From Actinacidiphila alni (GTDB lineage: Bacteria; Actinomycetota; Actinomycetes; Streptomycetales; Streptomycetaceae), in the NCBI RefSeq assembly GCF_900112845.1, contig NZ_FONG01000006.1, positions 186,001 to 250,000 of the forward strand: a stretch of DNA of 64,000 nt, given 5' to 3'. Position numbers and translations under genes: made by a program. The notes below the pieces were generated by a model that was not told where the DNA came from, did no database searches, and saw only the letters and a list, made by a program, of their open reading frames with translations. Of this stretch, positions 54,904-62,194 are shown one piece after another (positions within the stretch are counted from its first letter, which is position 1; each line of letters starts with the position of its first letter).

Positions 54904-56241
54904 TCAGCCGCCCTGGCGCTCCGGCTGGAGGATCGCCACGCACTCCACGTGGTGGGTGAAGGGGAAGAGGTCGAAGGCGCGCAGGGTGGTGGAGCGATAG
55001 CCGGCTTCGGCGAAGTAGGCGAGGTCGCGGGCGAGGGCGGCGGGGTCGCAGGCGACGTAGGCGATGCGGCGGGGGGACAGCGAGGCGAGGTGGTGGACGG
55101 TCTGCTTGCCGGCGCCGGCCCGCGGCGGGTCGAGGACGATGAGGTCGGCGGAGTCGATACGGGTGCGCGGCAGAACCTGTTCGACCTTGCCCTGCTCGAT
55201 GCGGACCCGGTCGAAGTCCTGGAGATTGTGCCGGGCGTCCTCGACGGCGCGCTTGCCCGATTCGATGCCGAGGACGGCGCCCTGGTCGCCGACGCGTTCG
55301 GCGAGCGCGCCGGCGAAGAGGCCGACACCGCAGTAGAGGTCGAGGGCCATGTCACCGCGGCGCGGCATCAGTCCCTGCATGACGGCCTCCACGAGCAGGT
55401 CGGCGGCCTTGGGGTGGACCTGCCAGAAGCCGCCGTCGCCGACCCGCCAGGTGCGGCCGGCGGCGCGTTCGCGGACGAAGGGGCGGCCGTGGACGCGGTG
55501 CACGGCGTGGTCGCGTTCGCCGATCCGCTGGACGGAGACGGGCTGGTCGAGTTCGACGATCGGCAGCCGACCGCCGGGGCGCGGGGTGAGGATGACCTGG
55601 CGGTCGTGCGAGCCGGTGGCGGCGATGGCCTCGACGGTGGCGATCTGCGGCCAGGTCCTGGCCTCGACGCCCAGCTCGTCGACCTCGGGCGCCGCGATCA
55701 GGCAGTGGTCGATGACCTCGACCTCGTGCGAGCGGTGCTTGCGCAGCCCGGCGCGGCCCTCGGCGTCGACCGCGTACTGCACGCGGGTCCGCCACGCGGG
55801 CACCTCGCCCTTGGCGACCTTGTCGCCGGGGGCGGGCATCACGGTGCCGTCCCAGCCGGCCTGTTCCGGGGTGAGCCCGGCGAGGCGTTCGAGCTGTTCG
55901 GCGACGACGGCGGCCTTGAGGCGGCGCTGCGCGCCGGGCGCCGCGTGCTGCCAGTCGCAGCCGCCGCAGCGGCCGGGTCCTGAGAAGGGGCACGGCGGCT
56001 CGACCCGGTCCTTGGAGGCGGTCAGCACCTCCACCGCGTCGGCGCGGACGAAGCGCGCGCCCTCCTCGCCCTCGGTGACCCGGGCCACGACCCGCTCGCC
56101 GGGCAGCGTGTGCCGGACGAAGAGCACCTGCCCGGCCTCCGTACGGGCGACGCAGTGGCCGCCGTGCGCCACCGGGCCGACCTCGACCTCGTACTCCTTG
56201 CCGACCAGGGACGCGGCGGAGGGGGCGGATTCGGACTGCAT
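54904..56241 (-). CDS. TRAM domain RNA (uracil-5-)methyltransferase
   Basis: A 445-residue RlmD/TrmA-like enzyme. An N-terminal TRAM domain (EYEVEVGPVAHGGHCVARTEAGQVLFVRHTLPGERVVARV) is followed by a Cys cluster CPFSGPGRCGGCDWQH typical of iron-sulfur RumA-like enzymes (three of four usual Cys are within this stretch). The methyltransferase domain has ALDLYCGVGLFAGALAERV, LIVLDPPRAGAG and YVACDPAALARDL with the catalytic Cys, ending in FPFTHHVECVAIL. It methylates uracil C5 in 23S rRNA or tRNA using SAM. The KimA-like transporter gene upstream (110 bases away) runs in the same direction. Confidence 0.93.
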   Translation of the reverse strand: MQSESAPSAASLVGKEYEVEVGPVAHGGHCVARTEAGQVLFVRHTLPGERVVARVTEGEEGARFVRADAVEVLTASKDRVEPPCPFSGPGRCGGCDWQHAAPGAQRRLKAAVVAEQLERLAGLTPEQAGWDGTVMPAPGDKVAKGEVPAWRTRVQYAVDAEGRAGLRKHRSHEVEVIDHCLIAAPEVDELGVEARTWPQIATVEAIAATGSHDRQVILTPRPGGRLPIVELDQPVSVQRIGERDHAVHRVHGRPFVRERAAGRTWRVGDGGFWQVHPKAADLLVEAVMQGLMPRRGDMALDLYCGVGLFAGALAERVGDQGAVLGIESGKRAVEDARHNLQDFDRVRIEQGKVEQVLPRTRIDSADLIVLDPPRAGAGKQTVHHLASLSPRRIAYVACDPAALARDLAYFAEAGYRSTTLRAFDLFPFTHHVECVAILQPERQGG

Positions 56242-56351
56242 GGGCGCGGCGCTCCAGGGCTTCAGGGGACGACGGGGTCGTTCCGGGGGACGACGGGGTC
56301 GTCAGGACAAGCCACTGAGTCTACGGCCCCGCGGCGCACCGGCCGGCCGCG

Positions 56352-58406
56352 CTACTTCTGCTTCGCGCTGTGTTCCTTGTCCCGGCGCGGCGGGGCGACG
56401 GGGCCGCGCCGGATGGCGCCGGGGGCGTTCCAGTCCGCGCGCCGCCTGGCCCGTACCTTGGCCGCCTCGGAGGATTCGAGCTGCCAGGGCACCGAGGTGA
56501 CCATCACACCGGGGGTGAACAGCAGCCGCCCCTTGAGCCGCAGCGCGCTCTGGTTGTGCAGCAAGTGCTCGTACCAGTGGCCGACGACGTACTCGGGGAT
56601 GTAGATGCTGACCACGTCGCGCGGCGAGCTGCGGCGCAGGCCGCGGACGTACTCGATGATCGGCCGGGTGATCTCGCGGTACGGCGAGTCGAGGATCTTC
56701 AGCGGGACGTCGATGCCGCGGCGCTGCCACTCGCTCTGCAGCGCCTTGGTGTCGTCGGGGTCGACATTGATGCTGAGCGCCTCCAGGGTGTCGGAGCGCA
56801 TCAGCTTGGCGTACGACAGGGCCCGCAGGGTCGGCTTGTGCAGTTTGGAGACCAGCACGATGGAGTGCACGCGGGACGGGCGTACGTAGTCGTCGCCGGG
56901 CTCGTCCGCGGCGGCGATCTCGTCGGCGACCCGGGTGTAGTGGCGGCGGATCGCGGTCATCACCGCGTAGAAGACGACCATGCCGAGCACCGCGACCCAG
57001 GCGCCGTGGGTGAACTTCGTCAGCAGCACGATCACCAGCACCAGGCCGGTGAGGAAGGCGCCGAAGGTGTTGATCGCGCGGGAGCGGATCATGTGGCGGC
57101 GCTTGGCCTGGTCGGTCTCGGTGCGCAGCTTGCGGTTCCAGTGCCGGACCATGCCGGTCTGGCTGAGCGTGAAGGAGACGAAGACGCCGACGATGTAGAG
57201 CTGGATCAGCCGGGTGGAGTCGGCGCCGTAGATGTAGACGAGGACGCAGGCGAAACCGGCCAGCATCACGATGCCGTTGGAGAAGGCGAGCCGGTCGCCG
57301 CGGGTGTGCAGCTGGCGCGGCAGGTAGCGGTCCTGGGCGAGGATCGAGCCGAGGACGGGGAAGCCGTTGTACGCGGTGTTCGCCGCGAGGAACAGCACCA
57401 GCGCGGTCACCGCGGCCAGGAAGACGAACGGGATCGAATTGTGCCCGAAGACCGCCTCGGCGACCTGGGCGATCACCGGGTCCTGGGTGTAGCCGGAGCC
57501 GACCGGCTTGCCGTTGTTCAGCAGGTCGGTGGCCGGGTTGGAGGCCATGTGCACCTTGGTGTTCATGGCCAGCGCGATGATGCCGCAGAACATGGTGACG
57601 GCCAGCAGGCCCATCGCCGCGAGCGTGGTGGCGGCGTTCTTGGACTTGGGCTTCTTGAACGCGGGGACGCCGTTGCTGATCGCCTCGACACCGGTGAGCG
57701 CGGCGCAGCCGGAGGAGAAGGCGCGCAGCAGCAGGAAGATCAGCGCGAAGCCGCCGAGCCCGGAATTCTCCGCGTGGATCGTGTAGTGCGCGGTGGGCGC
57801 GTGCATGTCGTGCCCGGTGGCGATCTTGAGGATGCCCCAGGCGATCATGCAGAAGACGCCGAAGACGAAGGCGTACGTCGGGATCGCGAAGATGGTGCCC
57901 GACTCGCGTACGCCGCGCAGATTCATCAGCATCAAGATGATGATCATGCCGACCGCGCCGAGCTGCTTGTGCTCGGCGAAGAACGGCACGGCGGAGCCGA
58001 GGTTCTCGATGCCGGAGGCGACGGACACGGCAACGGTGAGCACGTAGTCGACCAGCAGCGCGCTGGCGACGGTGAGTCCGGCCCTGGGCCCGAGGTTGGT
58101 GGTGGCGACCTCGTAGTCGCCGCCGCCGGAGGGGTAGGCGTGGACGTTCTGCCGGTAGGACGCCACCACCGTGAACATCAGCACGACGACCGCGACCGCG
58201 ATCCACGGGCTGAAGTGGTAGGCCGACGCCCCCGCGATGGACAGGACGAGCAGGACCTCGCCCGGCGCGTACGCGACGGAGGACAACGGGTCCGAGGCGA
58301 AGACGGGTAGGGCGAGCCGCTTGGGGAGGAGCGTCTCCCCCAGTTTGTCGCTCCGCAGCGCCCGGCCGATCAGGATCCGTTTCGGCAGGTCGGTCAGTTT
58401 GGACAC
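56352..58406 (-). CDS. KimA-like potassium transporter (APC/KUP superfamily)
   Basis: A 684-residue protein with about twelve membrane helices in residues 30-500 and a cytoplasmic C-terminal domain (from DDYVRPSRVHSIVLVSKLHKPTLRALSYAK). KimA-like residues for K+ binding occur at the right spacing: Asp39 and Tyr46 in FASDPLSSVAYAPGEV, compared with Asp36 and Tyr43 in Bacillus KimA. HAYPSGGGDYEVATTNLGPRAG is also typical. KimA imports K+ with protons and is inhibited by c-di-AMP binding to its C-terminal domain. GTG start at 58406. It is divergent to the CeoB/CeoC TrkA genes, which also control K+ uptake. Confidence 0.88.
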   Translation of the reverse strand: MSKLTDLPKRILIGRALRSDKLGETLLPKRLALPVFASDPLSSVAYAPGEVLLVLSIAGASAYHFSPWIAVAVVVLMFTVVASYRQNVHAYPSGGGDYEVATTNLGPRAGLTVASALLVDYVLTVAVSVASGIENLGSAVPFFAEHKQLGAVGMIIILMLMNLRGVRESGTIFAIPTYAFVFGVFCMIAWGILKIATGHDMHAPTAHYTIHAENSGLGGFALIFLLLRAFSSGCAALTGVEAISNGVPAFKKPKSKNAATTLAAMGLLAVTMFCGIIALAMNTKVHMASNPATDLLNNGKPVGSGYTQDPVIAQVAEAVFGHNSIPFVFLAAVTALVLFLAANTAYNGFPVLGSILAQDRYLPRQLHTRGDRLAFSNGIVMLAGFACVLVYIYGADSTRLIQLYIVGVFVSFTLSQTGMVRHWNRKLRTETDQAKRRHMIRSRAINTFGAFLTGLVLVIVLLTKFTHGAWVAVLGMVVFYAVMTAIRRHYTRVADEIAAADEPGDDYVRPSRVHSIVLVSKLHKPTLRALSYAKLMRSDTLEALSINVDPDDTKALQSEWQRRGIDVPLKILDSPYREITRPIIEYVRGLRRSSPRDVVSIYIPEYVVGHWYEHLLHNQSALRLKGRLLFTPGVMVTSVPWQLESSEAAKVRARRRADWNAPGAIRRGPVAPPRRDKEHSAKQK

Positions 58407-58619
58407 CCCGCGATGTTAAGGGATCGTCAATACCGACGCTCCCCCCACTGCCCTACGGAGTGCGGTCGAGTCGGTGACGGGCCGGGTGGCCGAGGTGGCG
58501 AACTTGTGCGACCGCCCGGCGCAACCTTCTCGCCCGCCGCACGCGTGTGTAGCTTTGGCCGCGGTCTGAGACGCTTGAGTGGCTCAGCGACAAAGGTTGT
58601 GACAGCCGGAAGGACGGTC

Positions 58620-59285
58620 GTGCACGTCGTGATTATGGGATGCGGGCGAGTGGGCTCCACTCTCGCGCACTCCCTCGAACAGCAAGGTCATACGGTCGCG
58701 GTGATCGACCAGGACCCGACGGCGTTCCGCCGCCTGGGCTCCGGTTTCGCCGGGCGCCGGGTGACCGGAGTCGGGTTCGACCAGGACACGCTGCGCGAGG
58801 CCGGAATCGAGGAGGCCGGCGGCTTCGCGGCCGTCAGCAGCGGCGACAACTCCAACATCATCGCGGCCCGGGTGGCCCGCGAGATGTTCGGCATCGAGAA
58901 CGTGGCGGCCAGGATCTACGACCCGCGCCGCGCCGAGGTGTACCAGCGGCTGGGCATCCCCACGGTGGCCACCGTGCGCTGGACCTCGGACCAGATGATG
59001 CGCAGGCTGCTGCCGTCCGGCGCCGAGCCGCTGTGGCGCGACCCGAGCGGCGGTGTGCAGCTCGCGGAGGTGCACACCTCCGTCGCGTGGATCGGTCACA
59101 AGATCAGCACGCTCCAGGAGGAGACGGGCGTCCGTGTGGCGTTCCTCACCAGGCTGGGCGAGGCGACGGTGCCGACGTCGCAGACCGTCCTGCAGGAGGG
59201 CGACCTGGTGCATGTGATCATGCGCACCGACGGGGTCGCCGAGGTCGAGGCGGCGTTCGCCAAGGGTCCCGAGGAGACGCACTGA
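58620..59285 (+). CDS. ceoB: TrkA-type K+ uptake regulator (CeoB)
   Basis: A 221-residue RCK protein. GTG start at 58620 has AAGGAC upstream; the frame is open further 5' but homology begins here. The N-terminal Rossmann domain HVVIMGCGRVGSTLAHSLEQQGHTVAVIDQDPTAFRRL binds NAD(H) or a nucleotide; the RCK_C domain follows at about residue 135. In actinobacteria two TrkA proteins are encoded in tandem as ceoB and ceoC, and they gate K+ transport. Its stop shares one base with the start of ceoC. Confidence 0.92.
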   Translation: MHVVIMGCGRVGSTLAHSLEQQGHTVAVIDQDPTAFRRLGSGFAGRRVTGVGFDQDTLREAGIEEAGGFAAVSSGDNSNIIAARVAREMFGIENVAARIYDPRRAEVYQRLGIPTVATVRWTSDQMMRRLLPSGAEPLWRDPSGGVQLAEVHTSVAWIGHKISTLQEETGVRVAFLTRLGEATVPTSQTVLQEGDLVHVIMRTDGVAEVEAAFAKGPEETH

Positions 59286-59974
59286 TGAGGGTCGCCATTG
59301 CCGGGGCCGGTGCGGTCGGCCGGTCCATCGCCGGCGAGCTGCTGGAGAACGGGCACGAAGTGCTGCTCGTCGACAAGAACCCGACCTCCATCTCGGTGGA
59401 ACGGGTCCCGCAGGCGGAGTGGCTGCTCGCCGACGCCTGCGAGATCACCTCGCTGGACGAGGCGGCGCTCCAGCGCTGCAATGTGGTGATCGCCGCCACC
59501 GGTGACGACAAGGTCAATCTGGTGGTGTCGCTGCTGGCGAAGACCGAGTACGGGGTGCCCCGGGTGGTCGCCCGGGTGAACAACCCGAAGAACGAGTGGC
59601 TGTTCAACGAGTCGTGGGGCGTGGACGTCGCCGTCTCCACCCCGCGCCTGATGTCGGCACTGGTCGAGGAGGCGGTGAGCGTCGGCGACCTCGTACGGCT
59701 GCTGCGCTTCAGCCAGGGCGACGCGAATCTGGTGGAGCTGACGCTGCCGGAGGAGGCGGCGCTGGTCGGCACCCGGGTCGGCGACGTGGAGTGGCCGCAG
59801 GACACCTCGCTGGTCACCATCATCCGCGGCAACCGCGTCCTGACACCGTCCAAGGACGACGCGCTGGAGGCGGGCGACGAGCTGCTGTTCGTGGCCGCGC
59901 CGCACCGCGAGGAGCAGTTGGAGGACCTGCTGTCGGTGCAGGGGCCCGGCCAGGACGCGGGCGGCGACGCGTAG
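59285..59974 (+). CDS. ceoC: TrkA-type K+ uptake regulator (CeoC)
   Basis: A 229-residue RCK protein with the TrkA_N motif MRVAIAGAGAVGRSIAGELLENGHEVLLVDKNP and DLADACEI-like loop (LLADACEITSLDEAALQRCNVVIAATGDDKVNL). The TrkA_C domain is at about residue 140-220 (LVELTLPEEAALVGTRVGDVEWPQDTSLVTIIRGN). It forms the second half of the CeoB/CeoC pair, presumably assembling into an octameric ring that gates a potassium channel or transporter. No Trk membrane subunit gene is present; the divergent KimA-like gene may be the partner, which is an inference. Confidence 0.92.
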   Translation: MRVAIAGAGAVGRSIAGELLENGHEVLLVDKNPTSISVERVPQAEWLLADACEITSLDEAALQRCNVVIAATGDDKVNLVVSLLAKTEYGVPRVVARVNNPKNEWLFNESWGVDVAVSTPRLMSALVEEAVSVGDLVRLLRFSQGDANLVELTLPEEAALVGTRVGDVEWPQDTSLVTIIRGNRVLTPSKDDALEAGDELLFVAAPHREEQLEDLLSVQGPGQDAGGDA

Positions 59975-60010
59975 TCGACCGGCGGGTGATCCACCCGCGC
60001 CGTACGGGAA

Positions 60011-60050
60011 GCGGCCCCGTACCCGACGCTCATGTCGGGTACGGGGCCGC
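60011..60050. terminator. Bidirectional terminator hairpin
   Basis: GCGGCCCCGTACCCGAC (60011-60027) pairs perfectly with its complement at 60034-60050 around the loop GCTCAT. This 17-base-pair stem lies between convergent ceoC and the DUF3159 gene. Confidence 0.85.
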
Positions 60051-60064
60051 TCTCCGTGCGGTGG

Positions 60065-60910
60065 TCAGGGGCGCGCGTGCTTCGGCGGGCCGCTGGACTT
60101 CTCGGCCTTCTCCGGCTGTCCGGTCTGCTCCGCCTGCTCGGCCTTCCGCGCCTTCTCGGCGGCCTCGGCCGCCTCCATCTCCGCGATCACGTCGATCGGC
60201 GGCGGCGCCTTCACCAGGAAGATCCAGGTCAGGTAGACCGACAGCAGGAAGGGCGGGATGCCGAGGGCGACCTTGACCCAGCCGAGCTGGGTGGCGTTCC
60301 CCCACCAGTACAGCGGGAAGAGGATCGCGGACTTGGCCAGCAGGATCAGGCCCCAGGCCCAGCTCGCCTTGGTGTACGCGCGCAGCCGGCCCGGGTTGCG
60401 CTTCCGCCAGGACAGATTCTCCTTGAAGATCGGCCCGAGGATCAGGCCGAGCAGCGGGAAGCCGGCGGCGGCGGAGACCAGATACGCGATGGCCAGGCCG
60501 AGCGTGTAGAGCATGCCGGGCAGGTAGAAGTTCTTCGCGTTGCCCGACATCATCGCGAAGACCGCGCCGAAGGCGACACCGAAGACACCGCTGAAGGCGT
60601 GCTTGAGGGTGTCCTTGCGGGCCAGCCTGGCCGCGCCCATCAGCACCGACAGGGCGAGCGCCGCGATGGCCGAGCTCTTGATGTCCTTGTTGACCGTGTA
60701 GATCGCGACGAAGACCAGCCCCGGCACGGTGGTCTCCACCATGCCGCGCACCCCGCCGAAGGCGTCGAAGAGCGCGGCCTCGGTGACCGCGCGCGCCTCG
60801 TCGGTGATGGTCCCGTCGCCCGCGACCGCCTGGTCGTCGGGGCCTGTCCGGTCACCGGGGACCGTCCGGTCGTCCGTGACCGTCTGGTCCGTGTTGTCGA
60901 TCGACGCCAC
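60065..60910 (-). CDS. DUF3159 family membrane protein
   Basis: A 281-residue membrane protein of the DUF3159 type common in actinobacteria. Four to five hydrophobic segments lie between residues 45 and 230 (VPGLVFVAIYTVNKDI, SAIAALALSVLMG, HAFSGVFGVAFGAVFAMMSGN and others), with the YWWGNATQLGWVKVALGIPPF end. The N-terminal 40 residues are Asp/Thr-rich with repeat-like DDRTVPGDRTGPDDQ. The C terminus is charged. Function is unknown. It is separated by three bases from the OB-fold gene on the same strand, so the two are cotranscribed. Confidence 0.85.
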   Translation of the reverse strand: MASIDNTDQTVTDDRTVPGDRTGPDDQAVAGDGTITDEARAVTEAALFDAFGGVRGMVETTVPGLVFVAIYTVNKDIKSSAIAALALSVLMGAARLARKDTLKHAFSGVFGVAFGAVFAMMSGNAKNFYLPGMLYTLGLAIAYLVSAAAGFPLLGLILGPIFKENLSWRKRNPGRLRAYTKASWAWGLILLAKSAILFPLYWWGNATQLGWVKVALGIPPFLLSVYLTWIFLVKAPPPIDVIAEMEAAEAAEKARKAEQAEQTGQPEKAEKSSGPPKHARP

Positions 60911-60913
60911 CTG

Positions 60914-61312
60914 TTACTCCTGTCCGACCGGACGCAGTTCGTACTTGGGGTTGAACAGCACCGGACGACCCCGGTTCATCGAGATCCGGCCGGAGGCGAT
61001 GATCCGGCGGCCCGGTTCGATGCCGTTGATACTGCGGCGGCCGAGCCAGACCACGTCGAGCGCGGCGGACCCGTCGAAGAGTTCCGCCTCCAGCGCGGGC
61101 ACACCCGCCCGGGGACGGAGGGTGACCGTACGCAGCGTACCGGTGACGGACACTATCTGGCGGTCGGAGCAGTCACTGATCCTCGTGCAGCCCACCGCCA
61201 GGGCGTCCTTGCGCAGCTCCTCGGAGTGCAGCTCCTCCTGCGAGGAGGACAGGCGGTCGAGCATGCGGCGGAAGCGTCCCGCGGGTCGGTCCGAACGGAT
61301 GGCACCACTCAT
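60914..61312 (-). CDS. OB-fold nucleic acid binding protein
   Basis: A 132-residue protein with an OB-fold (CSDRQIVSVTGTLRTVTLRPRAGVPALEAELFDGSAALDVVWLGRRSINGIEPGRRIIASGRI) similar to the tRNA/ssDNA-binding or RecG wedge type seen in actinobacteria. The start ATG at 61312 has GGAGG very close upstream (only two bases), so an alternative start at 61348 cannot be excluded. It is directly coupled to the DUF3159 gene, an arrangement common in streptomycetes. Function is unknown; DNA or RNA binding is assumed from the fold. Confidence 0.8.
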   Translation of the reverse strand: MSGAIRSDRPAGRFRRMLDRLSSSQEELHSEELRKDALAVGCTRISDCSDRQIVSVTGTLRTVTLRPRAGVPALEAELFDGSAALDVVWLGRRSINGIEPGRRIIASGRISMNRGRPVLFNPKYELRPVGQE

Positions 61313-61392
61313 AACCTCCAGCGTACCGGGCGGGCACGGCCCGGTCATGGCCCCGAAGGCGGCCTGTGGACAACGCCGCTACGACACGGCAC

Positions 61393-61410
61393 GGCTACGG
61401 CTACGGCTAC
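61393..61410. repeat. GGCTAC hexamer repeats on the kdpE stop codon
   Basis: GGCTAC occurs three times in a row (61393-61410) followed by GGCTC. Read leftwards the repeats contain in-frame TAG stop codons after the last kdpE residues; the first of them ends the gene at 61407-61409. Confidence 0.9.
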
Positions 61411-62090
61411 GGCTCGAAGCGGTAGCCCATCCCCGGCTCGGTGATGAAGTGCCGGGGCCTGGCCGGGTCCGCCTCCAGCTTGCGGCGCAGCTGGGCCATG
61501 TAGACCCGCAGGTAATTGCTCTCGGTGCCGTAGGCGGGCCCCCAGACCTCCTGGAGCAGCTGCTTCTGGCTGACCAGCCGGCCCGGGCTGCGGACCAGCA
61601 CCTCCAGCAGGTGCCATTCGGTCGGCGTGAGGCGTACGTCGGCGCCGCCGCGGTTGACCTTCTTGGCCGCCAGATCGACGGTGAAGGTCTCCGTCTCGAT
61701 GACGGCCGCGTCGTCGTCCGGTCCGGTGGGCGTGGCCCTGCGGACGGCGGCGCGCAGCCGGGCCAGCAGCTCGTCCATGCCGAACGGCTTGGTGACGTAG
61801 TCGTCGGCGCCCGCGTCCAGCGCCTCCACCTTCTCGTCGGACGCCTGCCGGGCGGACAGCACGATGATCGGCACCCGGGTCCAGCCGCGCAGGCCGCGGA
61901 TCACCTCGACGCCGTCCATGTCGGGAAGGCCGAGGTCGAGGACCACCACGTCGGGGTGGCGGGCGGCGGCGACCCGCAGCGCGGTGGCGCCGTCGTGCGC
62001 GGCGTCCACCTCGTAGGCGCGGGCCCGCAGATTGATGACGAGGGCGCGGACGATCTGCGGCTCGTCGTCGACCACGAGCACCCGGTACAT
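61407..62090 (-). CDS. kdpE: KdpE response regulator
   Basis: A 227-residue OmpR-family response regulator. The receiver domain has the phosphorylation site Asp52 in VVVLDLGLPDMDG and acidic residues at Asp8-Asp9; Lys101 region reads DDYVTKPFGMDELL. The C-terminal winged helix ends in ESNYLRVYMAQLRRKLEADPARPRHFITEPGMGYRF, the sequence style of KdpE. It activates high-affinity K+ ATPase genes (kdpFABC), which are not in the window. ATG at 62090 is preceded by AGAAGAGGACGCAC. The kdpD gene is 104 bases upstream on the same strand. Confidence 0.95.
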   Translation of the reverse strand: MYRVLVVDDEPQIVRALVINLRARAYEVDAAHDGATALRVAAARHPDVVVLDLGLPDMDGVEVIRGLRGWTRVPIIVLSARQASDEKVEALDAGADDYVTKPFGMDELLARLRAAVRRATPTGPDDDAAVIETETFTVDLAAKKVNRGGADVRLTPTEWHLLEVLVRSPGRLVSQKQLLQEVWGPAYGTESNYLRVYMAQLRRKLEADPARPRHFITEPGMGYRFEP

Positions 62091-62100
62091 GTGCGTCCTC

Positions 62101-62131
62101 TTCTTGTTCTTGTCGTTCTTGTCGTTCTTCT
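62101..62131. repeat. Purine-rich short repeat between kdpD and kdpE
   Basis: On the plus strand the sequence TTCTTGTTCTTGTCGTTCTTGTCGTTCTTCT contains two copies of a nine-base unit (GTTCTTGTC) and is far less GC-rich than its surroundings. It lies just upstream of the kdpE ribosome-binding site. Confidence 0.7.
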
Positions 62132-62194
62132 CGGTGCCGATGTCGTTGGGGCCGGCGGTGCCGCTGATCCGGGGGCCGGTCCCGGGAGCCGCCC

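Noticed and set aside
58407..58619. Possible c-di-AMP riboswitch upstream of the KimA-like gene or ceoB
   Set aside because: The spacer has no pattern I could match to the ydaO/c-di-AMP aptamer by eye; a covariance-model search would be needed.
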